A stretch of 64,000 nucleotides of DNA from Dokdonella_A sp963834755 (GTDB lineage Bacteria; Pseudomonadota; Gammaproteobacteria; Xanthomonadales; Rhodanobacteraceae): the NCBI GenBank assembly GCA_963834755.1, contig CAWICQ010000009.1, positions 806,001-870,000 on the forward strand. Direction: 5' to 3'. Shown piece by piece: positions 1 through 6,686 of the stretch; the first letter of the stretch is position 1, and every line of letters begins with the position of its first letter. Position numbers and translations under genes: made by a program. Below the pieces are notes generated by a model, which saw nothing but the letters and a program-made list of their open reading frames with translations, had not been told where the DNA came from and ran no database searches.

Positions 1-491
1 TCGTCCTTGTCTGTGCTCGCGATCGAATCGATGCCGCCCATGTAGCGCAGGACGCCGTCCTTGTCGATGACGAACATGTGCGGTGTCGTTTTCGCTTCGT
101 AGGCTCGCGCAACCCTGGCGTCGCCGTCGAGCAGGTAAGCGGCTTCCTTGCCCTGCACTTTTGCGATGTAAGCAGCAGCGCCCGCGGCATCGAGATGCCC
201 TTGCTTGCCCGGCGCGCCTGAGTTCACGGTCAGCCAGACCACGCCTTGCGATGCCGCGTCGGCCTGCTGCGATTGCATGTTGTGCGCACCATAGTGCTTG
301 CCGACGAACGGGCATAGAGGGTTGTTCCACTCGAGCACGACGGTCTTGCCCTTGTAAGCGGAGAGCGACTGCGTCTTGCCCGATGCATCAGTCACGGAGA
401 AATCCGGTGCGGGTCGACCGATCACCGGTTTGGCGAGGAGCGGAGCGGCGAAGGTCAGCGCCGCCGCAAGCAACGTGATGCGAAATGTCAT
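1..491 (-). CDS. Thioredoxin-like (AhpC/TSA-type) exported protein, partial
   Basis: Reading leftward from the ATG at 491 gives a hydrophobic signal peptide (MTFRITLLAAALTFAAPLLA), then a redoxin-type domain with APDFSVTDASGK, the Trp-Asn-Asn-Pro-Leu-Cys-Pro-Phe active-site region, and KTTPHMFVIDKDG, the cis-Pro part of a thioredoxin fold. The 3' end lies outside the window. The active site holds a single Cys followed by Pro, as in redoxin-family proteins of the WTNPGCPF type, rather than CxxC. A GGAG sequence sits about 7 bases before the start. The gene follows the DsbD-domain gene by about 22 bases on the same strand, so the two probably form a periplasmic thiol-redox operon. The exact substrate cannot be told. 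Confidence 0.8.
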   Translation of the reverse strand, partial: MTFRITLLAAALTFAAPLLAKPVIGRPAPDFSVTDASGKTQSLSAYKGKTVVLEWNNPLCPFVGKHYGAHNMQSQQADAASQGVVWLTVNSGAPGKQGHLDAAGAAAYIAKVQGKEAAYLLDGDARVARAYEAKTTPHMFVIDKDGVLRYMGGIDSIASTDKD

Positions 492-513
492 GACGATCTC
501 CAGGGATGAATGC

Positions 514-1398
514 TCAAGGCGCCGCCGGTGGCGCGGCGGCAAACGGAACCCGCACGCGCCAGCCGCGCACGCCGGCGGCGGATGGCTTCGTGATTACCAG
601 ATCGAATGTGGTCGGCGAAGTTCCGAAATAATCGCTCTTGCCGAAGTCGACAATCAGCGCGTCGGCGTCGCGCCGCACGCGCGGTGGTTTGTTGTCCGCG
701 AGTTTGCGCTGCGCGACAAACGCATCGAGCCCGTCCGCGTCCGGGAGGCCAGGGCCGCGCGCCGTGATCACGATGCGATCGCCATCGAGGCGCGCTGCGG
801 ATTTCCAGGCGGTCGCTTCGGGCTCGGCGAGACGAGCACGCGCGAACTGCGCGGTCCAGCGCGTATCGGGCGTGGGCGGCGGCGCGGCGATCGGGAGATC
901 GAGCGTCAGCGACGCCTTGCCCGCGATGCATTCTTCGCGGCAGACGAGCCACTTCGCCTCGGCCGCGAGGTGCGCGGTCGTGCCCGGCGCCGCGTTCGCA
1001 GGCACTTCGAGCGTGACCGGCAGCAGCACTTCGCCGTCGTAACCGAAATTGTAAAGACCGCCGACGTCGAAACGCTTCGGCAGCGGCCATGCGATGTCCT
1101 GCGGGCGAAATCCCGGCGGCAGTGTCCAGGTCAGCGTCGTCGGCAAACCCGAATCTCCGGGATTGACCCAGTACGTGTGCCAATGCGGCTCGTGCCGCAA
1201 CAGGAGACCGATCTGCAGCGATTGTCCCGGTGCGAGCGACGTGTGTTCGGCGATCAGTGTCACGCGGACGTGATCGCTTTCGGAGTTTGCCGGCGCATCC
1301 TGCGGCTTTTGCGCTGCCGCACCGAGAGACGCATACGTCGCGCAAACGACGGCAAGCATGCGCCCGTGCGCCGTGTGTCTTTCATTCGCTGCCATCAC
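514..1398 (-). CDS. Stand-alone DsbD N-terminal (DsbC-like) domain protein
   Basis: Encodes 294 residues: a signal-like N-terminus followed by one immunoglobulin-like domain typical of the N-terminus of DsbD/ScsB thiol:disulfide interchange proteins. Visible family marks are HWHTYWVNPGDSGLPT, the WP.P.RF..GG..NFGYDGEVLLPV block, and the redox pair in WLVCREECIAGKASL (C-x-x-x-C). Full DsbD-like proteins continue with eight membrane segments and a thioredoxin domain; here the ORF simply stops, and a separate redoxin gene follows. The protein is therefore probably a soluble periplasmic domain handing electrons to the neighbouring thioredoxin-like protein, or a remnant of a split DsbD. Several in-frame Met codons lie at the start; 1398 is the longest choice. 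Confidence 0.75.
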   Translation of the reverse strand: MMAANERHTAHGRMLAVVCATYASLGAAAQKPQDAPANSESDHVRVTLIAEHTSLAPGQSLQIGLLLRHEPHWHTYWVNPGDSGLPTTLTWTLPPGFRPQDIAWPLPKRFDVGGLYNFGYDGEVLLPVTLEVPANAAPGTTAHLAAEAKWLVCREECIAGKASLTLDLPIAAPPPTPDTRWTAQFARARLAEPEATAWKSAARLDGDRIVITARGPGLPDADGLDAFVAQRKLADNKPPRVRRDADALIVDFGKSDYFGTSPTTFDLVITKPSAAGVRGWRVRVPFAAAPPAAP

Positions 1399-1482
1399 GA
1401 ATCACCATTGCTCCACGCTGCGAAACGAGCTGACGAAAAGTCAGTCTCGCGGAATCACGACCGTTGAAATCGCCGAATGCTT

Positions 1483-2460
1483 TCATCGCCGCGACGAGCC
1501 GACGGGCAAGCTCTGCCGCGAATCGGCGAAGCCTTGCCACGGATCCTTGCGCAACGCTTTCGCGCGCTTCGTCGCGGCGCCGAGATCGAAGGCGCCGGCG
1601 TTCTTCAACTTGGCGAGCTCATCCCATCGAAGCGGTATCGCGACCGGCGCGCCCTGGCGCGCGCGCAGCGACCAGCTGGCGACGCTGGTCGCGCCGCGCG
1701 TATTGCGCAGCCAGTCGATGAAGATGCGCCCTTCGCGCTTGGCCTTGCTCGCGGTCGCGAGATAAAGCGCGGGCTTGGCCGTGGCCATCGCGCCGGCCAG
1801 CGTTTCGCAAAATGCTTTCGCCTGATCCCAAGTCGGTCCGCGGCGGATCGGCACGACGACGTGCAGGCCCTTGCCGCCGGAAAGACGCGGAAAGCTGTCG
1901 AGGCCGGCCTTGCTGAGTTGCGCGCGAACATCGCGCGCGGCGGCAACGAGTGGTGCCCAGCCGATGCCTGGCGCGGGATCGAGGTCGAACACCAATCGGT
2001 CGGGCTTGTCGGGATCGTCGACGCGTGAGCCCCACGGATGGAATTCGATCGCATTCATCTGCACGAGCTCGAGCACGCCGCGCGCATCGTCGACATAGAG
2101 GTATCGATCGGTGCCGCCGTCCTTTTCGCGCAGCGCGACCGACGCGACGGCGCGGCCAAGCTTGTCGCCGGGATGTTTCTGGAAGAAACATGCGGCGCCT
2201 GCGCCGTCCGGACAACGCAGGATCGAGAGCGGTCGCTGCGCGATTTCGGGCAACAGCCAGCGCATCACCGTGCGGTAGTAATCGGCGACGTCCTGCTTGC
2301 TGATCTTCGTGCCCGGATACACGATGCGTTCCGGATGCGTGATGCGGACGCCGAGATCCGCTGTGGTTTCGCCGACGACGACGCGTTCGGTCAATTTCTT
2401 GCGGCGCGTATTTTCCTGCTTGCGCCCGCGGATCACGGTGACGGCATTGCGTTTGCGCAT
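1483..2460 (-). CDS. LigD-type polymerase domain (archaeo-eukaryotic primase fold), stand-alone
   Basis: The 325-residue product matches the polymerase domain of bacterial non-homologous end-joining ligase LigD. The basic first 25 residues resemble the interdomain linker, and ITHPERIVYPG (about residues 40-50) is the usual domain opening. The catalytic aspartate pair is in VFDLDPAPG (Asp159, Asp161), and the nucleotide-binding SGGKGLH lies at 194-200. In LigD this domain adds ribo- or deoxynucleotides at double-strand breaks. Neither the ATP-dependent ligase domain nor a phosphoesterase domain is encoded here, and no Ku gene is visible, so it is either a stand-alone polymerase or a piece whose partners lie elsewhere. 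The ATG at 2460 is preceded by AAGGA. Confidence 0.85.
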   Translation of the reverse strand: MRKRNAVTVIRGRKQENTRRKKLTERVVVGETTADLGVRITHPERIVYPGTKISKQDVADYYRTVMRWLLPEIAQRPLSILRCPDGAGAACFFQKHPGDKLGRAVASVALREKDGGTDRYLYVDDARGVLELVQMNAIEFHPWGSRVDDPDKPDRLVFDLDPAPGIGWAPLVAAARDVRAQLSKAGLDSFPRLSGGKGLHVVVPIRRGPTWDQAKAFCETLAGAMATAKPALYLATASKAKREGRIFIDWLRNTRGATSVASWSLRARQGAPVAIPLRWDELAKLKNAGAFDLGAATKRAKALRKDPWQGFADSRQSLPVGSSRR

Positions 2461-2592
2461 CTGGGATCCTTTCGCCCGGCGGTGGAAACGGCGATGGTAA
2501 GAATCGCCGGCTTAACCAACGCTACGATGTCGACGCGACGGTGTCGATGTTCAAATCAACCTTGGCGAGGCCTACCGAGGCACGCGGGCACG

Positions 2593-3270
2593 ATGAGCCG
2601 CCTTTACGTCTACAAAGTGCGTTACGACGACGGCACCGCGCCGTGTGTCGAGGACGGCATTCTCTCGCTCGCGTTGTGCAAACCCGCGATCCGCGCGACG
2701 GCGCGTGTCGGGGACACGCTGATCGGTTTCGCCGCCAAGTCGATGTGTGCCGATCAACGCCTCGTCTACGCGGCCGTGGTCACCGAACGACTCGCCGACG
2801 GCGCGTACTATCGCGAGGCGCGCTGGCGGAACCGGCTCGATTGCATGTACGCGTGGCGTGCCGGCGCCTTCCGTCGCAAGCGCGACGCGGCGGTTCACGA
2901 CGCGGCCGCCGACCTCGTCCATGATCTCGGCGAAGCGCCGAGGTACTCGCGTGCGAACGTGCTGGTCAGCGACAATTTCCGCTATTACGCCGAATCGCGG
3001 CCGGCGGACCACGCGCGTTACCCCGCGCTCGCGCGCATGATCGATCGCCTCGGCCAGGGCCATCGCCTGAATCACGGCGACCGCGTGCACGACGAGATCG
3101 AGCGTTACCTTGCGGAGCTTTGGTCGGAACGGCCGCCGCGCACGGCGGCTGTGCCTGCGGCATCGAAATGCAAGCCTTGCGCGCCGGTAGCTCCGTCGGC
3201 CCGGAAATGTCGCCCCGACGACGAAGCCGCGCGGAACCAACGGCGCAGACTCAAGTCCAAGGCACGATGA
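2593..3270 (+). CDS. Nmad2-like (nucleotide modification associated) protein
   Basis: A 225-residue protein. The opening MSRLYVYKVRYDDGTAPCVEDG, then LSLALCKPAIRATARVGDTLIGFAAK, matches the pattern I know for the Nmad2 family (nucleotide modification associated domain 2). That family is predicted from gene neighbourhoods to act in modified-base metabolism or sensing; its reaction is not established. The C-terminal 40 residues are basic and Cys-containing and look like an unstructured tail. The ATG at 2593 was chosen because the family motif starts there; upstream in-frame sequence is unrelated. The stop overlaps the ATG of the next gene (ATGA), which implies translational coupling. Confidence 0.65.
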   Translation: MSRLYVYKVRYDDGTAPCVEDGILSLALCKPAIRATARVGDTLIGFAAKSMCADQRLVYAAVVTERLADGAYYREARWRNRLDCMYAWRAGAFRRKRDAAVHDAAADLVHDLGEAPRYSRANVLVSDNFRYYAESRPADHARYPALARMIDRLGQGHRLNHGDRVHDEIERYLAELWSERPPRTAAVPAASKCKPCAPVAPSARKCRPDDEAARNQRRRLKSKAR

Positions 3271-4103
3271 ACGCGAGCGCTCGCGCCATGAGGAAGCGAC
3301 CCGCCGCCACGCCCTGGTGGGCTTGGCTTGCCGGGGCTCTCGCAGTCGCCGGCGCGATCGGGATTGGGCTTTACGTCGCGCGCACCGGCAAGCAAGCCGT
3401 GACGCAACTTCCGGGCCAGAGTGCGACGGCGCCCGCGTCATCGGCGGCACCATCGACGCAAATCCAGCATCCGATCGACAAGGCGGTCACCGACGCCGAC
3501 GTCACGCCGTTGCCGGCGCTCGATGCCAGCGACGCCGCGGTGCTCGCCGCGCTCGGCACACTCGCCGGCGGCGGTCTCGGCGATATTCTCAATCCCGAGC
3601 ACGTGATCCAGCGCATCGTTGCGACGATCGACAGCCTGCCGCGGCAGAAGATCGCGGCCGACGCGCTGCCGGTCCGCGGTGCACAAGGAACGTTCGTTGC
3701 GCGCCAAACCGGCGCGCAGCGCGAAATCGATGAGCGAAACGCCGCGCGTTACGCCGGCTACGCGCACATCGCGGCGGCAATCGATACCAAGGCGCTGGTC
3801 GCCTGGTACGTGCATTACTACCCGCTGTTCCAGCAGGCGTATCGCGAGCTTGGCTATCCGGACGGCTATTTCAACGATCGTCTGATCGTCGTCGTCGACC
3901 ACCTGCTCGAAACGCCGGATGTCGCACAGCCGGTCGCACTGACGCAACCGAACGTGATGTACGAGTACGCCGATCCGGCGCTCGAATCGCGCTCGGCAGG
4001 GCAAAAACTGTTGTTGCGCAGCGGGCCGGAAAATGAGGCCACGATCAAGGCGAAACTCCGCGAGATCCGCGCTGCGCTGACCGGCGAGACGCTGCCGCGC
4101 TGA
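3267..4103 (+). CDS. DUF3014 family membrane-anchored protein
   Basis: A 278-residue protein with one N-terminal transmembrane segment (about residues 15-38, WWAWLAGALAVAGAIGIGLY), a Pro/Ala/Ser-rich linker, and a conserved soluble domain containing LNPEHVIQRIVATIDSLPR, RNAARYAGYAHIAAAID and YPLFQQAYRELGYPDGYFNDRLI. This is the layout of DUF3014 proteins of Gammaproteobacteria, whose function is unknown. The ATG at 3267 overlaps the stop of the Nmad2-like gene by four bases, so they are co-translated. The soluble part should face the periplasm. Confidence 0.75.
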   Translation: MNASARAMRKRPAATPWWAWLAGALAVAGAIGIGLYVARTGKQAVTQLPGQSATAPASSAAPSTQIQHPIDKAVTDADVTPLPALDASDAAVLAALGTLAGGGLGDILNPEHVIQRIVATIDSLPRQKIAADALPVRGAQGTFVARQTGAQREIDERNAARYAGYAHIAAAIDTKALVAWYVHYYPLFQQAYRELGYPDGYFNDRLIVVVDHLLETPDVAQPVALTQPNVMYEYADPALESRSAGQKLLLRSGPENEATIKAKLREIRAALTGETLPR

Positions 4104-4216
4104 GGCGCCGGGCCGTGGGCGCGCGCGCGCGGATTCAACCACCCCTTTTGGCACAGGTCATCGATCCCCATCTTGCGCAATCGTAGAAGTGCGTCGAGAC
4201 CGACGCACAGGCGAGG

Positions 4217-4432
4217 ATGTCGATGCTCACGTTCCTGCTCTGGATTCTGCTGCTGATCTTCTGCTGGCCGCTCGCGCTGCTGGCGCTGGTGCTGTATCCG
4301 ATCGTGTGGCTGCTTCTGCTGCCGTTCCGCATCGTCGGCATCGCGGTCGATGGCGTGCTCGAGCTGCTGCGCGCGATCATCTTTCTGCCGGCGCGATTGC
4401 TCGGCGGCGGTTCGGCACGTAGTCGCGCGTAG
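4217..4432 (+). CDS. Small hydrophobic membrane protein
   Basis: A 71-residue protein made almost wholly of hydrophobic residues: MLTFLLWILLLIFCWPLALLAL, then LYPIVWLLLLPFRIVGIAV, then an amphipathic stretch and a short basic tail. Two membrane helices are likely. A GCGAGG sequence precedes the ATG. I do not recognise a family; such proteins are common and uncharacterised in Xanthomonadales. It is convergent with the DUF779 gene. Confidence 0.6.
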   Translation: MSMLTFLLWILLLIFCWPLALLALVLYPIVWLLLLPFRIVGIAVDGVLELLRAIIFLPARLLGGGSARSRA

Positions 4433-4437
4433 GACGT

Positions 4438-4848
4438 TCAGTCCCTGCCGAAGTTGCCGGCGGCTTTCAGCGCCTGAACTTCATCATCCGTGAACAGGCG
4501 CGAGCGCGTGAGGAATCTCACGCCCTCGCCGTTTTCGAGCGAGAACATGCCGCCGCGGCCTTCGACGACGTCGATGATCAGCTGCGTGTGTTTCCAGTAT
4601 TCGAATTGCGGCGCCGAGATGTAGAACGGCGCGCCGCCGATTTCGCCGAGCAATACGTCATGATCGCCGATGATGAACTCGCGCGCGGGATAACACATCG
4701 GCGAGGAGCCGTCGCAACAGCCTCCGGACTGATGAAACAGCACCGGACCGTGGCGCTCGATCATGCGATCGATCAATGCGACCGCCGCGGGCGTCGCCAT
4801 CACCTGCAGCGGCACCGCCGTCGTTGGAACCTCTTCGCCAGCGGTCAT
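4438..4848 (-). CDS. DUF779 family protein
   Basis: A 136-residue protein with the DUF779 hallmark Cys cluster HQSGGCCDGSSPMCYP, plus GEIGGAPFYIS and a closing FSLENGEGVRFLTRSR block. DUF779 genes are regularly found beside AldB/ExaC-type aldehyde dehydrogenases under AcoR-like control, as here. Their role is unknown; the Cys-rich motif suggests metal or thiol chemistry. The gene lies 86 bases downstream of the aldehyde dehydrogenase on the same strand, with a hairpin between them. The start at 4848 precedes the conserved region by about 40 residues; an upstream extension lacks conservation. Confidence 0.8.
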   Translation of the reverse strand: MTAGEEVPTTAVPLQVMATPAAVALIDRMIERHGPVLFHQSGGCCDGSSPMCYPAREFIIGDHDVLLGEIGGAPFYISAPQFEYWKHTQLIIDVVEGRGGMFSLENGEGVRFLTRSRLFTDDEVQALKAAGNFGRD

Positions 4849-4889
4849 TGGCGTGTCCTGAGCAAACGATCCAGCACGCTCGCAATGCG

Positions 4890-4918
4890 GCCGGTTCGCG
4901 GTGGTCGCGCGAACCGGC
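4890..4918 (-). terminator. Hairpin between aldehyde dehydrogenase and DUF779 genes
   Basis: An 11-bp perfect stem (GCCGGTTCGCG with CGCGAACCGGC) around a 7-base loop lies directly after the aldehyde dehydrogenase stop codon. There is no T-run, so it may act as a partial terminator or as an mRNA-stabilising hairpin that lowers expression of the downstream gene. Confidence 0.45.
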
Positions 4919-4934
4919 ACGCATCGACGAGCCC

Positions 4935-6455
4935 TTAGAAGAAACCGAGCGCGTTCGGTGAATAGCTGACCAGCATGTTCTTCGTCTGCTGGTAGTGATC
5001 GAGCATCATGCGGTGCGTTTCGCGGCCGATGCCGGACTGCTTGTAGCCGCCGAACGCCGCATGCGCCGGATAGGCGTGGTAGCAGTTTGTCCATACGCGA
5101 CCGGCCTGGATCTCGCGGCCGAAACGATAGCAACGATTGACGTCGCGGCTCCACACGCCGGCGCCGAGACCGTACAACGTGTCGTTGGCGATCGAAAGCG
5201 CTTCTTCGTCATCCTTGAAGGTCGTCACTGACACGACCGGTCCGAAGATTTCCTCCTGGAACACACGCATCTTGTTGTGGCCGCGGAAGACGGTCGGCTT
5301 GACGTAATAACCGTCCTTGAGATCGCCGCCGAGGACATTGCGCTCGCCGCCGATCAGCACCTTGGCGCCTTCCTGCTTGCCGATGTCGATGTACGAGAGA
5401 ATCTTCTCGAGCTGCTCGCTCGACGCCTGCGCGCCGATCATCGTGGTCGGATCAAGCGGATTGCCCTGCTTGATCGCCGCGACGCGTTTCAGTGCGCGCT
5501 CCATGAATCGATCGTAGATCGACTCCTGAATCAGCGCGCGACTCGGACACGTGCACACTTCGCCCTGATTCAGCGCGAACAGCACGAAACCTTCGATCGC
5601 CTTGTCGAAGAAGGCGTCGTCTTTCGCGATCACGTCGTCGAAGAAGATATTCGGCGATTTGCCGCCGAGCTCGAGCGTCACCGGGATAAGGTTCTGCGCT
5701 GCGTATTGCATGATGAGCCGACCGGTCGTCGTCTCGCCGGTGAACGCGATCTTCGCGATGCGCGGGCTCGATGCGAGCGGCTTGCCGGCTTCGAGACCGA
5801 AGCCGTTGACGATGTTGAGCACGCCCGGCGGCAGCAGATCGCCGACCAATTCGGCCCAGACGAGGATGCCGACCGGAGTCTGCTCGGCGGGCTTCAGCAC
5901 GACGCAATTGCCGGCCGCGAGCGCCGGCGCGAGCTTCCACGATGCCATCAGCAACGGAAAATTCCACGGGATGATCTGGCCGACGACGCCGAGCGGCTCA
6001 TGGAACTGGTACGCGACGGTGTCGTGGTCGATCTCGCCGAGCGATCCTTCCTGCGCGCGAATGCATCCGGCGAAATAACGGAAGTGATCGATCGCGAGCG
6101 GAATGTCGGCGGCGCGTGTCTCGCGCAGCGGTTTGCCGTTGTCCCAGGTTTCCGCGTGCGCGAGCAGATCGAGATTCTGCTCCATCCGATCGGCGATGCG
6201 ATTCAGGATATTCGCGCGCTCTGCCGGCGACGTGCGGCCCCACGCTTTCTTCGCCGCGTGCGCAGCATCGAGCGCGGCTTCGATATCGTCTTTGTCCGAG
6301 CGCGGAATTTCGCAGAACGGACGGCCGGTGATCGGCGTGACGTTTTCGAAATACCTGCCGTTGATGGGCGAGACCCATTTGCCGCCGATGAAATTCTGGT
6401 AGCGACTCTTGAACGGTACCTGGACTGCCAGGTTCTGCTGTTCGAGCTTGGTCAT
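4935..6455 (-). CDS. NAD-dependent aldehyde dehydrogenase (AldB/ExaC type)
   Basis: A 506-residue enzyme that oxidises aldehydes such as acetaldehyde to acids with NAD(P)+. Visible motifs: IIPWNFPLLMASWKLAPAL and VLKPAEQTP (cofactor binding), FTGETTTGR, VTLELGGKSPNIFF with the general-base Glu, and the catalytic Cys at about residue 301 in NQGEVCTCPSR. The C-terminus HAAFGGYKQSGIGRETH is typical. The closest known types are AldB of E. coli and ExaC/AcoD linked to ethanol or acetoin breakdown. The start at 6455 follows AGGAG; the in-frame upstream extension is not conserved. A sigma-54 promoter lies 34-48 bases upstream and a divergent AcoR-like activator gene follows, so expression is probably induced by the pathway substrate. 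Confidence 0.92.
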   Translation of the reverse strand: MTKLEQQNLAVQVPFKSRYQNFIGGKWVSPINGRYFENVTPITGRPFCEIPRSDKDDIEAALDAAHAAKKAWGRTSPAERANILNRIADRMEQNLDLLAHAETWDNGKPLRETRAADIPLAIDHFRYFAGCIRAQEGSLGEIDHDTVAYQFHEPLGVVGQIIPWNFPLLMASWKLAPALAAGNCVVLKPAEQTPVGILVWAELVGDLLPPGVLNIVNGFGLEAGKPLASSPRIAKIAFTGETTTGRLIMQYAAQNLIPVTLELGGKSPNIFFDDVIAKDDAFFDKAIEGFVLFALNQGEVCTCPSRALIQESIYDRFMERALKRVAAIKQGNPLDPTTMIGAQASSEQLEKILSYIDIGKQEGAKVLIGGERNVLGGDLKDGYYVKPTVFRGHNKMRVFQEEIFGPVVSVTTFKDDEEALSIANDTLYGLGAGVWSRDVNRCYRFGREIQAGRVWTNCYHAYPAHAAFGGYKQSGIGRETHRMMLDHYQQTKNMLVSYSPNALGFF

Positions 6456-6488
6456 GACCGACTCCTCTGGATGGACACAATGGTTAGA

Positions 6489-6503
6489 GCATCGGTCGTG
6501 CCA
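6489..6503 (-). promoter_or_regulatory. Sigma-54 (-24/-12) promoter for the aldehyde dehydrogenase gene
   Basis: On the minus strand the sequence is TGGCACG-N4-ATGC, against the consensus TGGCACG-N4-TTGC: a full -24 element with correct spacing and one mismatch in the -12 element. Transcription would begin near 6477, about 22 bases before the ATG. The divergent gene encodes a GAFTGA-type sigma-54 activator, which supports the call. Confidence 0.7.
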
Positions 6504-6652
6504 GGCCGCGATTGCTGCGCTGAACAATGTACTGACTGTTGTATTTGCTTGTTATTCATCATGAAGTTTCTGCAGCGCGCCATCGGCGAATCACGATTTC
6601 GCTTGCGTTTGGCCATGGCCTATGTCTAGTAGCGCTACAAGCTCTTCTGAAC

Positions 6653-6671
6653 CTGTCGCAATTTGCGACAG
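6653..6671. promoter_or_regulatory. 19-bp palindrome, probable activator-binding (UAS) site
   Basis: Perfect inverted repeat with arms CTGTCGCAA and TTGCGACAG around one central T. It sits about 150 bp upstream of the sigma-54 promoter and just before the start of the acoR-like gene. Spacing and symmetry fit an enhancer for the AcoR-like protein, which could also control its own gene. Confidence 0.6.
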
Positions 6672-6686
6672 TCGGATATCCGAACA

